From Triticum aestivum (taxonomy: Eukaryota; Streptophyta; Magnoliopsida; Poales; Poaceae): a DNA stretch of 64,000 nucleotides. Position 1 is the first letter of the stretch; the number at the start of each line of letters is the position of its first letter. Position numbers and translations under genes: made by a program. Where the stretch lies: NCBI RefSeq assembly GCF_018294505.1, contig NC_057802.1, forward strand, positions 556,043,172 to 556,107,171, in the 5' to 3' direction. Positions 45,795 to 57,801 of the stretch are shown here, in pieces. The notes beneath the pieces are model-generated. The model searched no databases, was not told the DNA's origin, and saw nothing but the letters and a program-made list of their open reading frames with translations.

Positions 45795-45997
45795 AAGGAC
45801 CTTTAGTCGCGGTTCGTGACACGAACCGCGACTAAAGGCTCTTTCTGCGCGGGAACGAAAGCGGCGCGAAAAACCTTTAGTCCCAGTTGGGGAGGCGGAC
45901 CGCGACTAAAGGTACCCTTTAGTCGCGGTTGGTGTCCCCAATCGGGACTAAAGGGTACCTTTAGTCGCGGTCCGCCTCCCCAACCGGGACTAAAGCT
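45795..45997. repeat. Internal cluster of subterminal-type motifs, copy 2
   Basis: This matches the cluster at 2515-2712, apart from AATCGGGAC where copy 1 has AACCGGGAC. The last stem (45958-45996) is seven bases upstream of the TATA box, almost the same spacing as at the transposase promoter. Confidence 0.8.
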
Positions 45998-46002
45998 CTG
46001 TC

Positions 46003-46010
46003 TATATATA
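46003..46010 (+). promoter_or_regulatory. TATA box of the second CACTA-A gene, copy 2
   Basis: TATATATA follows the last inverted CTTTAGTC repeat. About 1.2 kb of GC-rich and purine-rich leader separates it from the ATG at 47215. The acceptor-like TACATGCAG 12 bases before the ATG points to a spliced leader. Confidence 0.5.
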
Positions 46011-46019
46011 CAGCACTTA

Positions 46020-47098
46020 GCATTTTCCGCCACCTCCCATTCTCCTCTCGACGCCGAAGCCCTGCCCCGACGCCGATCGACGCCGACGCCGCCAGGCTGC
46101 TGCCCCGACGCCGATCGACGCCGACGCCCTGCCCCGACGCCGACGCCCTGCCCCCAGTGAGCTCCGCCGCCCCCCACTTCCCCTGCCCTGCGCGCCGCCG
46201 CCCCGCGCCCAGTGAGCGCCGCCGCCGCCCTGCCCTGCCCTAGCGCGCCGCCGCCCCGCCCCTGCCCTGCCATGGCCCTGCCCGCCGCCCGCCGCCCCTG
46301 GCCCTGCCCCTTCCCGCCGCCCGCTGCCCCTGCCTGCCGCCCCTGGCCCTGCCCCTGCCCGCCGCCCGCTGCCCCTGCCTGCCGTCCTCCGCCTCCCGCC
46401 GCCGCCTGCCGTCCAGGAATGGAAGAAGAAAGAAACCAAATGAAAACCAAAAAGAAAAAGGAAGAAGAAGAAAGAAACCAAAAAGAAAAAGGAAGAAGAA
46501 GAAAGAAAAAGGAAGAAGAAGAAAGAAACCAAATGAAAATGTTAAATGTTAAATGTTAAATGTGTTTCAAAAAAAGGAAGAAGAAAGAAACCAAATGAAA
46601 ACCAAAAAGAAAAACAAAGAAAACAAAACAAACAGAAGAAAAGGAAAAACAAAATAAGAAAAGGAAGAAGAAAAGGAAGAAGAAAAGGAAAAAGAAAAGG
46701 AAGAAGAAAAGGAAGAAGAAAAGGAAAAAAGAAAAGGAAGAAGAAAAGGAAGAAGAAAAGGAAAAAGAAAAGGAAGAAGAAAAGGAAAAAGAAAAGGAAG
46801 AAGAAAAGGAAGAAGAAAAGGAAAAAGAAAAGGAAGAAGAAAAGGAAGAAGAAAAGGAAAAACAAAATAAGAAAAGGAAGAAGAAAAGGAAAAAGAAAAG
46901 GAAAAAGAAAAGGAAGAAGAAAAGGAAGAAGAAAAGGAAGAAGAAAAGGAAAAAGAAAAGGAAGAAGAAAAGGAAGAAGAAAAGGAAAAAGAAAAGGAAG
47001 AAGAAAAGGAAGAAGAAAAGGAAAAACAAAATAAGAAAAGGAAGAAGAAAAGGAAGAAGAAAAGGAAAAAGAAAAGGAAAAAGAAAAGGAAAAACAAA
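46020..47098. repeat. GC-rich tract, then purine-only (GAAAAGGAAGAA)n tract, copy 2
   Basis: The GC-rich part runs to about 46413 and the homopurine part to 47098. Both differ from copy 1 in repeat order and length. No real gene is seen; the long frames on both strands follow from composition. Confidence 0.85.
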
Positions 47099-47214
47099 AT
47101 ACTTGGCAGTGCTCAATAATCTTATTTTTTAATTCCTCCTCCTCTATGTCCCCTTAATCTTATTTTTTAATTCCTTTATACTTAAAGAATTTTTACTACA
47201 TGCAGGAGTGACAT

Positions 47215-49222
47215 ATGGCGGACGATAGAGCCGAGCCGCTTAGGGATCCGGAGGCTGAACGTTATTTAATGGGCATCATCAACAACGAGATTCCTTATGT
47301 GCCGGGCTCAGAATATGAGCAAGAAGAGGATGTAGTCTGTTCTTTTCTGAACCTTGACGGTGGAACAGACATTGTCGATGATCAAGAAGGTGAAGGAACG
47401 GACATTGTCGACGGAGGTCAACCGTCAACAAACGACGATCTCGAATTGCAAGTAGCAACCACCTCCGGCGAGGTATATATATACATTGAGCCTCTCGTGA
47501 TACAAACTTACTGAAATGTGAATACATATGTATTAACGCGCGCGACTCTCTTTCTTTTTTTAGCCCTCGGCCGGATCGAGTACGACAAAGCGTGGCAAAT
47601 CCAAGGCGATGAAAACAGGAGAAACATATGCCATTGAGTTTGTCAGTGAAACCGGCAAGCCCCTACAGCACACCTCAAAGTTTATCAACCAATGCGGAGT
47701 CGTTGTTAGAGACAACGTCCCGATCACCGTCCAGGAATGGAAGGAGCCAAAGAAGGCACGTCTTGGTTTCAGTTTTGTCGACAAGAGAACGAAAAAGGAT
47801 TGCTGGAGAAAGCTTATGGAACATTTCATTCTACCTCCGGAATACAACAAAGTCGATGAATTCGGTAACGAGGTTCCGGGTGGACGTGAGAGGAGGAGGC
47901 TAGTTAAAGAGTTCGCTCTTCAGAAGATGGGCGAAGCATTCCGGAACTTCAAGAAAAATTTAACCCGTGACTATGTCAACAAGGGCAAGACTCCGGATTT
48001 CAATGGACAACATGAGAAACTGAAAGATGATTGGCCAGAATTTGTGAGGCAAAAGCAATCGGAGCATTTCAAGGAAATATCGAAAAAAAATAAGGATAAT
48101 GCGAGTAAGAAAAAGTTCCATCATATTATGGGGCCAGGAGGATACCGCCTTTCGGAGCCTAGGTGGCAGAAGATGGAGGAGGACCTGAGGGTGCGAGGAA
48201 TCCCTCTAGGTACAGAGGGATGGGACCCAAGGGCCAAAAGCTGGTGGTACGGGCATGGGGGATCGCTAGACCCGGAGACAGGGGTGTGTGTTCACCGGAA
48301 GAAAAAGTTTGCTCCCACCCAAGCCCTTATTGACGCAATGACCCAAGCTCAAGAGGGCTTGATCAAGTTCAACAGAGAGAAAGACGCACTGACAACAGCC
48401 CTCGGGAATGATGAACACGGAGGACGTGTACGAGGCAAAGGCAAAGTTCCGTGGAAAGTAGGGTTTTCCCAGGACAATGACCCGTACTGTTACAGAAGCC
48501 GTAAGAGAAAGACGGACCGGGATGCAGATCTTATGGCGAAGTTTGCATCGGAACTCCATGAGTTGAAGCAGACCGTGCATGAACTAGTAAAAGAAAAATC
48601 GGCTGCAGGGCCGCATGAAGATCATGAAGCGGATCGCGGAAGCCAGCAGCGGAGAAGCAGCGTGGCTTCCACGGATGCCCCGCCTGGTGCTAGTGCACCG
48701 ATGATCGAGATTCGTGCACCGGAGCCTCACTACCCCGTGGATGATGTAAAGGAGATGAAAGAATGTGATCTGCATTATCCCGTGGGGAACGTTTCCACGA
48801 AGGTAGCTAGCGGCAGTGCTTTACCCTGTACACCTGGAGCACTCCACCACAACAACCCCATTGCATATGGCTATGCTCGTGTCACGGTGGAAGACATAGT
48901 CCAAGGGTTTGAGGACCTGGAGATTGACAAAGCTACACCCGAAGGGGAGAGAAGACTTGGAGATGTCAAGCGCCAGATCATTCTATGGAAAAAGAAGTAC
49001 ATAGTGTTTCCAGGCGAGGCGCCAAGGCTAACAAGTCCACCCCCCTCCGATGGTGGTGGTGGTGGTGGTGGCGGTGGTGGTGGTCGTGGTGGTTCACCTA
49101 CACCTCCTTCACGCCATTCGACGCCGTCCCCCGATCCACAACCTCCGGCGGGTACGACGCCCCCCAATCCACCTCCGGCGAAGAAGCAGAAGCAGGCGGA
49201 CAGCAAGGAAACCCGCTCCTAG
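47215..49222 (+). CDS. Second CACTA-A gene: accessory transposon protein, copy 2
   Basis: Exon 1 is 47215-47472 (donor GAG|GTATAT) and exon 2 is 47564-49222 (acceptor TTTTTTAG|CCC), in phase, giving 638 aa. Exon 1 is acidic, with a repeated GTDIVD motif. Exon 2 carries a basic DNA-binding-like region related to plant CACTA Transposase_24 proteins (WRKLMEHFILPP ... FRNFKKNLTRDYVNKG ... GPGGYRLSEPRWQKMEEDLRVRG), a helical segment (LMAKFASELHELKQTVHELV) and a Gly- then Pro-rich tail. The stop follows ADSKETRS. Sequence past the stop still looks coding, so the original protein may have continued into the Ulp1 region, with this TAG as a pre-duplication lesion or a missed acceptor (CCTAG|GAC). Confidence 0.75.
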
Positions 49223-50046
49223 GACTATTAACCCGGACCCTTATGTACCTAAGACCACAAGCGTACCGGAGCCATCACTGAAGCCTCTCCTCCCAAGGCC
49301 TTGGGAACTTAGTGAAGCTGAAAACCAAATTGGCCGCGTCTGCTCATTATGAGAAATGGAAGGCGGATATGAAGGCGATAAAAGAGCCTGAGCCCAAGCA
49401 AGTATTCACTGAGAAGCAAAAGAAGTGGGCTAAGGATTTTTTGACGACACCGTCCCAAGCCGAGCTGAATATGCCTGACGACTATGGACATGAACTTCGT
49501 AGGCAAGCAAAAATATTGAAGGAGGAGAAAGAAGAAAGTAAAAAAAGCGGGAAACAAGTTGACCAGCTCGGGATGCAGAATAAACAATCGATCCCCCCGC
49601 TCATAGTGAAAGCCGGTCCGGAAGAGGACCCCGAGATCATAGCAGCTGCGGCAGCACTTGGATTGACTGTAGCGAGTGCCATGAAACAAGCGTCCGAGAT
49701 GGGTTTGACTCTTCGTGCCTTCTTAGGCCTTGAGGATGCGCCAGTATGTGAGATAGCATTACAATATGTGCGGAATGGGCCTCTCGTCGAGCCTGCGCGG
49801 GAAAAGAGTCTACCACCACAAATGCGAAATCTGCTACGTTGGTACAAGCAATTTCATAACATGGGCCGACAAAGAATATGTTTATGCGGATGTTACAGAG
49901 GAGCATCACACCAAACGGTACTCTGTACAAGTTCATATGAGTGAATTGTTCCAGCTGTTCAATCTGCGCGACCTCGACAAATCTATGCTGAGTTGCTACG
50001 TTCTGTAAGTGATTTATTTCTACCTCATCTCGTTCTTCATTGCCTG

Positions 50047-50105
<59 letters not shown>

Positions 50106-50961
50106 CCTAACTATATTGTTGCGTACGCTATTATGCAGATTGAAGATTTGGGAATGCAAAATAAGAAACATCCATGATGTTGGGTTCATTGACCCACATA
50201 TCGTTAATGGACATGTGTTACAAAATCACCCCGAAGACGTGGAGAAAGACTTGTACAAGTTTCTTAGAAAGCATCAACTCAAAAGTCATATTCTATTTCC
50301 TTACCATTTTGGGTGAGTGTTTCTCTCTTGTGCCCATTCTCTTTTGTTTACTCCATGCATGGTATGTCTAATCGATGAGTTATGCATGACTGTGCATGTA
50401 ACGTGTCCGCAGGTTCCACTGGATTCTGCTAAATATTGAACTTCACACCTCCAGAGTTCTAATCATGGACTCTATGGATTCGGATCCAAAGCGTTGGGCC
50501 GACATGAGAAAAATGCTGCAAAAGTAATTATTTTCAATCATTTGAGCTCTATATCGATCGGTCTCTTTCGTTCATTTCCTAATATCAAGTAACTAATAAC
50601 TCCCTTGTTCATTTAATTTTCTTTGCCCTGTAGGGTTTGGAGACGGTTCTCAGAAGAAATTGTCGGTGAATTCAAACATGAGCTAGATTTTAGAAGGTTA
50701 GTTAATGTGGATAAGCAGCCACCGGGGACCAATCTATGTGGATACTATGTTTGTGAGAACATCCGGAGACACACCTCTGAGCGGAAGGCATCGGATAGCG
50801 TGCGCAAGGCGACGGATAACTTGCGGAGGAGGCTTAGTCCAGAAGCTCGCTTCCGACCAATTCAAGATGAATTAGCAGGATTTTTCATGAGGGAAGTCAT
50901 CAATCCTAAAGGAGAACACTATACCGAGGACGAAGAAATTTATATGCATACCCGAGATTGA
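49223..50961 (+). pseudogene. Ulp1-type cysteine protease region, copy 2, decayed
   Basis: Three frame changes occur: one extra G just after the TAG at 49222, one extra base near 49320 (GCTGAAAACC versus GCTAAAACC in copy 1), and an extra T near 49853. Exons then follow to 50004, 50139-50312, 50413-50523 and 50634-50961, all GT-AG with consistent phases and ending in TGA. The protease signature is complete in residues: His in FHW, Asp in IMDSM, and Cys in NLCGYYVC. Copies 1 and 2 have each decayed differently. An Ulp1-like enzyme would cleave SUMO-type isopeptide bonds, but this copy probably makes no full product. Confidence 0.75.
50050..50102. repeat. (TA)n microsatellite in an intron, 53 bp
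   Basis: This is the counterpart of 6782-6864, 30 bp shorter. Confidence 0.95.
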
Positions 50962-51182
50962 AACTTGTTCGAAGTTGTATATGGTCATCCATCCTAATTG
51001 TGTATGGAAACTTGTTCGAAGTTGTATATGGTCACCCGAGATTGAATATATATTATATATTCCTCTTGAATTCTTCTTGTTTGAAATTTCATATGCATGT
51101 ATATAGTAGCGTAGAATATGTGTACTGAAACTTCATCAAAATTAAAATAAAACACAAAATAAAATATAAAAGAAATAAAACA

Positions 51183-51487
51183 CTACAAATTAAAAAGAAA
51201 CCAGGTTTAGGGGGGCTAAAACCCTAAACCTGCGGAGGAGGCCTTTAGTCCCGGTTAGCCACGAGAACCGGGACTAAAGGTCCTCCGCCCCGACGGACCC
51301 CTGGCGCCCACGTGGACGGGCCTTTAGTCCCGGTTAGCCACGAGAACCGGGACTAAAGCCTTTAGTCGCGGTTCGTAAGAGGCGCGACTAAAGGGGGGGT
51401 CTTTAGTCGCGCATATTTAGTCCCGGTTGCACAGCCGGGACTAAAGGCCTTTGCGAACCGGGACTAAAGGCCCATTTTCTACCAGTG
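51183..51487. repeat. 3' subterminal repeats and terminus of CACTA-A, copy 2
   Basis: CCTTTAGTCCCGGTT motifs in both orientations lead to ...CTACCAGTG. I saw no difference from copy 1 in this stretch. Confidence 0.9.
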
Positions 51488-52259
51488 GTATTCGGACACC
51501 GTAAGTGTTCCGGAGTGTATCGGATATTTATCGGAGTACCGGAGGGGTTACCGGAACCCCCCGGGGGAATATATGGGTCATATGGGCCATGAGAGGGGAG
51601 CACACCAGCCCACAAGGGGTGGCTCGCCCCCCCCCCCCTATGGAAGGAGGTCGAGTGGGAGAAGGGAAAGAGGGGGTTCGGCCCCCTTTCCTTCTCTCTT
51701 TCCCCTTCCCTTTTTCCCACTCCGGCAATTGTGGAAGGGGGGAGGCCGAATTGGGGAAGACCCCAAGTAGGATTCGGCCTACTTGGGGTGCCCCTGGCTG
51801 CCTCTCCTCCCCTCCCACCTATATATATGTGGGGAGGGGGGCGCCTAGAACACACAACATCAACCGTTAGCCGTGTGCGGCGCCCCCTCCACGGTTTACA
51901 CCCCCGGTTATATTCTCGCGGTGCTTAGGCGAAGCCCTACCCGGATCACTTCACCATCACCGTCACCACGCCGTCGTGCTGACGGAACTCATCTACTTCC
52001 TCGACATCTTGCTGGATCAAGAGGACGAGGGACGTCATCGAGCTGAACGTGTGCAGAACTCGAAGGTGTCGTGCATTTGGTGCTTGATCGGTCGGAGCTA
52101 GAAGAAGTTCGACTATATCAATCGCATTGTCAAACGCTTCTGCTTACGGTCTACGAGGGTACGTGGACACACTCTCCCTCAGGTTGCTATGCATCTCCAT
52201 GAATAGATCATTACGTGTGCGTAGAAATTTTTTTGTTTTCCATGCAACGTTTTCCAACA
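51488..52259 (+). mobile_element. Right part of BARE/WIS/Angela-like solo LTR, copy 2
   Basis: The LTR resumes at GTATTCGGACACC and ends TTTTCCAACA; AGCCT follows at 52260-52264. A small poly-purine/pyrimidine indel near 51680 distinguishes it from copy 1. Confidence 0.9.
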
Positions 52260-54794
52260 AGCCTCCCATGGTCGTGTGGGGCTAGGTCGCTCGAGCCAGC
52301 TGGCCGGGCCAAGCCTGGCTCGACGACCAGGCCATGTGTGCCATCTGTTTGGTGTTGGCCTCCCATGGTTGTCAATGTGGGGCTCTCTGAACTGTCTAAT
52401 CTCTGGGGCACGCATGGGCCATGTCCTCGGCAATGGGGCATGGAAGTTTCGATCACCATGGAGCCCACGCTCGAGTGAGGTATCTTTTAAAGTCATTTGT
52501 TTTTGCTCGTTTTCTTCTCGGTTATCTTCCCTTCTGTTCTTTGTCGTGCTTGTGGGCTTTCCGGGCTGTTATTTCATATGTGTGTGTGCTTCTTCTCAGT
52601 ATGGTGTCTGCTCTTGCCCCATGCCATACGGTTGTGCCCATCGGGATCTACTGCACAGTTAGCTTCAGCTGTTGCCGTTAGCTGGGTACGCATAGGACGG
52701 CCAAGCAGTTGTTGTAATGTTCCGAAAAGGAGGTAGATAGAATTAGAAAAGGAGCAGAAATTGTTGCCATGACAGCCTTTTTTGCTCAGATGTCAAGGTT
52801 TTTGGAAGCAGCTCAATTTCAATCGAACTGATCATATCTTTGATCTACGGTCTAAGCTTTGAAATTAAATTCCGATTTGTGCACCAAAAGTCAAAAAATA
52901 TCCTTGGATCAGTTTGACAAAGGTTTGACTTTGTGATGTGTGGTGGTCAGGTGCAGAGAAAGGAGTGCAGCCAACCAGTAGCTCCGATGCGTTGAACGGT
53001 TATGTGCATCGATGAGCTCCGCTCCACTCGACCCGTCGCCTGGCATCCTGACAGCTTACCTGGAAGCATGAAACAATCAAGCCTTGAAAGTTCTTCTGGA
53101 TGTTCATATTGCTATACAAAGCCGTCATGATATATGTAGTACTTAGGCTTGTTGGTTGATGCATAATGAGATTCTGTAAACATGAAAACTTGAGGTTTTA
53201 TGGTGTAGGTGTATCGGCTGTTCTTATTTACTCGTTCTTGTCGCGGACAATGTAATTATAAGCGTGTTAGCCCACCATGCGTTACCTTTTCGACACTTTG
53301 TAAATTGTCAAGGACAGCGCGCCGCCCGATGATTTGCCCTGTGCCTAATGGCCGGCTACATCCCCCATTCGGCCTACATTGTGAGCTTCCTAGTTTTGTA
53401 TTGGAGATGCACCACCGTATGGTCGAGAAGAGATTTGTTAAGTACGATCATGTGTTCCGGCTAAGTACGTTTAGTTGGGTGGCTAGGCATTGTGTCCGGA
53501 GTGACAGCCACGCCCTTCCTATGGCGTTGGGGCACGGCGTTCATAGATCCCACCTTGTTAACCCGCTCAGAGGCCAGATGCTGATGGGCCCTGTGCGGAG
53601 CCGGTGTATTGTCCATGTAGGTACCGGCAAGGGGCCGCTAGAAAGGACAGAAGGCCCATCGCCTACGCTAGGATTAGGCTCGATTTTACTGTCCTAAAAT
53701 ATGTCCTAGGGTACTTCCGAAAAAGCCAAACGATTCATTTCATCAGGTCGCACGTGCTTTGTTTGATCGAGGCAGATCCAACGGCCCATTTTCTTTTACG
53801 GCTACAGCTGGATGGGGTTACGTGGCCCACTCCCCACCACACATACATTATTTGTTTTGATTTCTTTTTCCTCTATCACATCCACTCTCCTCCACTGCCC
53901 CTTGCCTTCCTTTCTCCCGCAGAGAAAGTGTCGCGAGCTACTGGTCCTGCATGGGGCGGGCGAGGTATGCTACAAGGGCTGCTGGGGCGTTGCAGAATAG
54001 CCACCTCACGGCGGAGCCTCCGCTTTTCGTCCACTGTTTCCGCTCACACACGTTGCCAGCTCAATAAACACGACGATGCAGTCGTCGCCAAGGATGTGCC
54101 CACACCACCTTCGCTTATGGGAGTGTTGTAACCCCGGAAGTGAGATGCTACAACCGGTCGCGAGAGATGGTACATCTGGTGGTGAGGGATGGTACAACCG
54201 ACAAACTTTTTGCTGGAACCAACTACTGGACTTTGTTGCTGAAACTTGTTTGCTGGAGCCGGCATTATTTTTTGCTGGAACCGGCTAATTGTTCATTTCA
54301 ACAGACTACTAGAGTTTTGTTTGCTGATTTGTTTTGCTGGAAGCGGTGTTAATTTTGCTGGAACCGGCTAAGTTTTTTGCTTCGGCTGACTTTTTTTTTG
54401 GATTCTTAGTTGCTTAGATCTTTTTGTTGGAAAGCGGTGGTGCAAGTCGAGGACGAAGGAGAGCCGGAGGCAGCGAGGCTGTGCTTAGATGGGCGCCCGA
54501 GTTGCTGGAATCGGCTTGGCCACAGGCTGCAACCGGCTAGTACGACCACGGAGACGGTGAGGGGCCCCGAACTCCTATTAAGTGTGATGATGGTGGACGT
54601 GGAGGACGCCAGGGGCGGTGACCACGCGGTGCGTGGGGCAAGCGTAAGTTATGCGGGTGTGAATCATGAGTCGTTTTGGGGGCAAGAAGAACGAGTCAAC
54701 GGTTGTGGGCTGCCAAATGGGACGCTTGCGCGGCAGTGACATACGGATATTTGGGTCGGTCGACCAGCGCCGGGCACTGCCCAAAGAAAAGAGT
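52260..54794. other. About 100-bp unit, then 2.4 kb without a recognisable gene, copy 2
   Basis: The first 100 bases are the GGGGCTAGGTCGCTCGAGCC unit. The remainder matches 9126-11556 with only a few changes: one substitution near 53527 and one extra G near 53959. The GCTGGAACCGGC repeats are again at about 54200-54540. Confidence 0.5.
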
Positions 54795-54807
54795 GTTGCA
54801 AATTCAT

Positions 54808-56294
54808 TTTTTTTCGATAAAGGGTGAACTTTATTGATTCAAAGTGAAGCATCAAGTGGATACAAACACATTGAGTACACACCCGGCCTCTGCATAATTA
54901 GGATGCACACAGTCAACAGCAACACATACAAACAAGCTGGTAAATAGCAAAGTCATATAAGACCAAAGCAATGCCTAAGCGAGAAAAAAGAAAATACCCC
55001 AATGCAACTAAATCCTCGATCGACAAACTACAACTATGACCATATCCACACCAACCATATCATGACATCACAAGGACAACAAGGTTCTTCAACGGCAATG
55101 CCTTCAGGGAAGGGAGCGACGTTCAAGCGCCGTCATCACCGGATCCAACCACTGAAGGTCAGATTTTAGATTTTCACTCTAAAGAACCATATGAGCATAT
55201 CCGAGCAATGCCTTCAACAAGGTAACGATGCAAAAAACATCGCCATTGCCAGGTATAACAAACTTGGCAAACCTAGATTTTCACCCCGGAGCTCGTCGAA
55301 GTCAATCATGTGTTGTCGCCGCCACATTTCCACGATCCCGGCAACTACATGCGAGGGGCTAGAACCGACCGTCGCCGTTGCACAACCATACCTCTGCGTC
55401 AAGCCGTCGTCTGTAGATTGTTTCTCGCAGCCGAAGAAAACCACTGAATCTGGAGAGAGAAACCCTCACAAAGATCTTTCGATGGCCACCACAATCCGCA
55501 GCAGGGTGCCGGAGATGGCGAAGTCAGATCCAACAAATCAACCAGTCCGAGCAACCATTGGCGCAGACACGGCCACCGCAACACAACCATGGAGACCGCC
55601 GGCGGCGCCAAAAGCCCTAGCCACAAGTGCCGCTCCAGTCCGTGCCCACATAAAGCTGGTGTTGGCCGCGGCGCGAGCCACACATGGGCAGCGAGATCCA
55701 GTCGCGGAGGGGAAGACGAGGAGGAGGATGGGCTAGACCGGGGCCGTTCTTGATTTGGCCGGCTCTCCACGCCGCGAACTGCAGCAGTTTGGACGCCAGG
55801 AGGTCAACCATGCCGATCCCGTGCACCACAATCACGGCCTACACGGGCCATGGAATGGCGACCGCGCAGCCACGGCTAGGCATGCCGCCAACGCCATCTG
55901 CAGAGCCCAGCGCCGCCCTGCTCAAGATCCGGGGAACGACATGCCAATCGAGCCCGTGAGGATCCAGATCGAGCCCACGCAGACGCCGACGACCACGCGC
56001 CCCATCAGGCACCACGCACGCCGAAGGCCACCTCCACCGGCCCAAGCAAGGACGCCGCCCTGCACCACATGCAGCCGCAGCCGCCGTGTCGCAACAGCCC
56101 TACGCGAAGCGCCCCGCCGCCACCGTCCCGGGAGCCTGCGCAGGCTTCGCCAGCTGACCACTCTGGTGGCGGCGACGCGAGGGGAGGGGAGGAAGGAGCC
56201 TGGGACGCCGGCGACGAGAGGTTTCCCCCGTGTCGCCAAGGGCGACGCGGGGGACGGGAATCTCGGATCGCGTCCAACTAATCTGCTTTCAAAC
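54808..56294 (-). mobile_element. Minus-strand retroposon with 13-bp target duplication, copy 2
   Basis: Bracketed by GTTGCAAATTCAT (54795-54807) and GTTGCACATTCAT (56295-56307). Both copies share the same mismatch in the repeat, so the insertion and that mutation predate the duplication. Confidence 0.75.
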
Positions 56295-56639
56295 GTTGCA
56301 CATTCATGCTCTTGTGCACTTATAAAGCTATAAAAGAGTGAGTTAACTTGTACTTGTTCTTAAAAAATATGGCTACCTACCCTCATAAAAAAAATGATTG
56401 CTGCCTACCTATCTGCCACCGCCGGAAGAGAGGCAGCCGGCAGCTAGGGTTATTTTCCTCCCGCTGGCGACGATTTAATCCCCACCCTGCCCCTCCCCCA
56501 TCCCCACCCCCTCGTACTCATCAAGCTTCTGCTCTTCCCCTCCCTCCCTCCGCAGGCCGTTGCATCCTGGAAGTCCTGCCCTTCCTTTGTCTACGTCGTC
56601 TGCGAATCGCAGTAGATTGATTTCTGACAAACACTGAAT

Positions 56640-56948
56640 ATGGAATTCCGGCTTAATGGTGCAACAATGGAGCTGACACATAAAGAGGTGCCTGACACAA
56701 AGGTTCTTCAACACATTTCACAGATTCTCAATGATCATGGTTTTTTCCCCACCGGAGGAGTCATCCGCATTGGAAACCTTCCCCTTACGAATGGTGGCCA
56801 GTGCCCAATGGTGAGAAGATTGTCGAAACTAAGGCAACTGCAGAAACGCCTAATGCAGATAAAAAGCCTTTCAGAAATAGACTATGCAGACGTTGGGAGT
56901 GTGAATGCACATGGAATAGTTACTTTCCATATTGGAGATCAGTGTTAG
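56640..56948 (+). CDS. Hypothetical protein, 102 aa, copy 2
   Basis: It is identical at protein level to 13401-13709, with the same C-rich leader and the same donor-like GTGAGTAAG downstream near 57035. The product is not recognised and it may be an exon of a larger or degraded gene. Confidence 0.35.
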   Translation: MEFRLNGATMELTHKEVPDTKVLQHISQILNDHGFFPTGGVIRIGNLPLTNGGQCPMVRRLSKLRQLQKRLMQIKSLSEIDYADVGSVNAHGIVTFHIGDQC

Positions 56949-57792
56949 CATTGCGGTCTCCCATTAAAGTGTATCCAGCCCATGCACAAACTGATGAATT
57001 GCCTCCGCCTAAATTTGATCGAATACAGGACTCGGTGAGTAAGTTTGGCAAACTATCTACTACTTCGGTCCCAAAAGGTAATGCCTGTTTGCTGGCAAGA
57101 GAAATTCCACAAGTCACAAATATGCATCGATCCAGAAGGCTATTTGGTACTGTTGCATTGACGATGTTGAAAGTATTAAAGAATGCATGAGAAGAAATGT
57201 GGCCGTACATTTAGCCTCAACTTTTATTGAGTGCAAGTTTTCGTCCATCTATACATGACGTGACAAACATTTCCTTGTTATAACTAGCCTATACCCGTGC
57301 GGTGGCATGCCGCGCATTTCTTATAATTATGGTATAGATTAATAGCATGTGAATATTATTATGTGTTTCTTTCATTAATTTATTAGTTTTTGTAAGTTTG
57401 TTATTCCGAGTTTTAATTCAGTAGGATGATCGAATGATTCTAATAGCGTGTTGTTTGTGGGATTTCATTTATTTTATAAACTAGGACAAATAAATTACCT
57501 GAAAAAATGGCAACATTATCTAGAAGTATATAAGATAGCATAGGTGTTGTACAGACAAACTGAAATTAGTGGAAATTCATACACTCGGTATGGTTGACCC
57601 ATAGCAGTAATTTTGCATTTCTTAAATCAATCTTCATCATCTGATGAGGTCATTATGCTGTCAATTGTGTTTTCATGTTTGCAGGAGTGCTGGTTGCTTG
57701 GTCCACAGTTTCTTCCATTTATATTTCTACAGAATATGCTTTTCATCGAGCGTAGTCTTGTTCTAGTTCTCATTCTGGCTGTTCTATCTTCT
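56949..57792. other. No gene recognised, copy 2
   Basis: Same content as 13710-14553; no convincing frame beyond the possible extra exon to 57190. Confidence 0.4.
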
Positions 57793-57801
57793 ATGTATAA
57801 G

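Larger units (their letters stand above)
41166..51487 (+). mobile_element. CACTA-A element, copy 2, complete
   Basis: The left terminus is CACTAGTACAAAAAGAGGC and the right terminus, as the complement, is CACTGGTAGAAAATGGGCC. GTA at 41163-41165 and 51488-51490 is the 3-bp target duplication, and removing the element rejoins the solo LTR exactly. It is 10,322 bp, with two genes in the same orientation, each behind its own hairpin-plus-TATA module. The transposase is intact. Confidence 0.95.
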
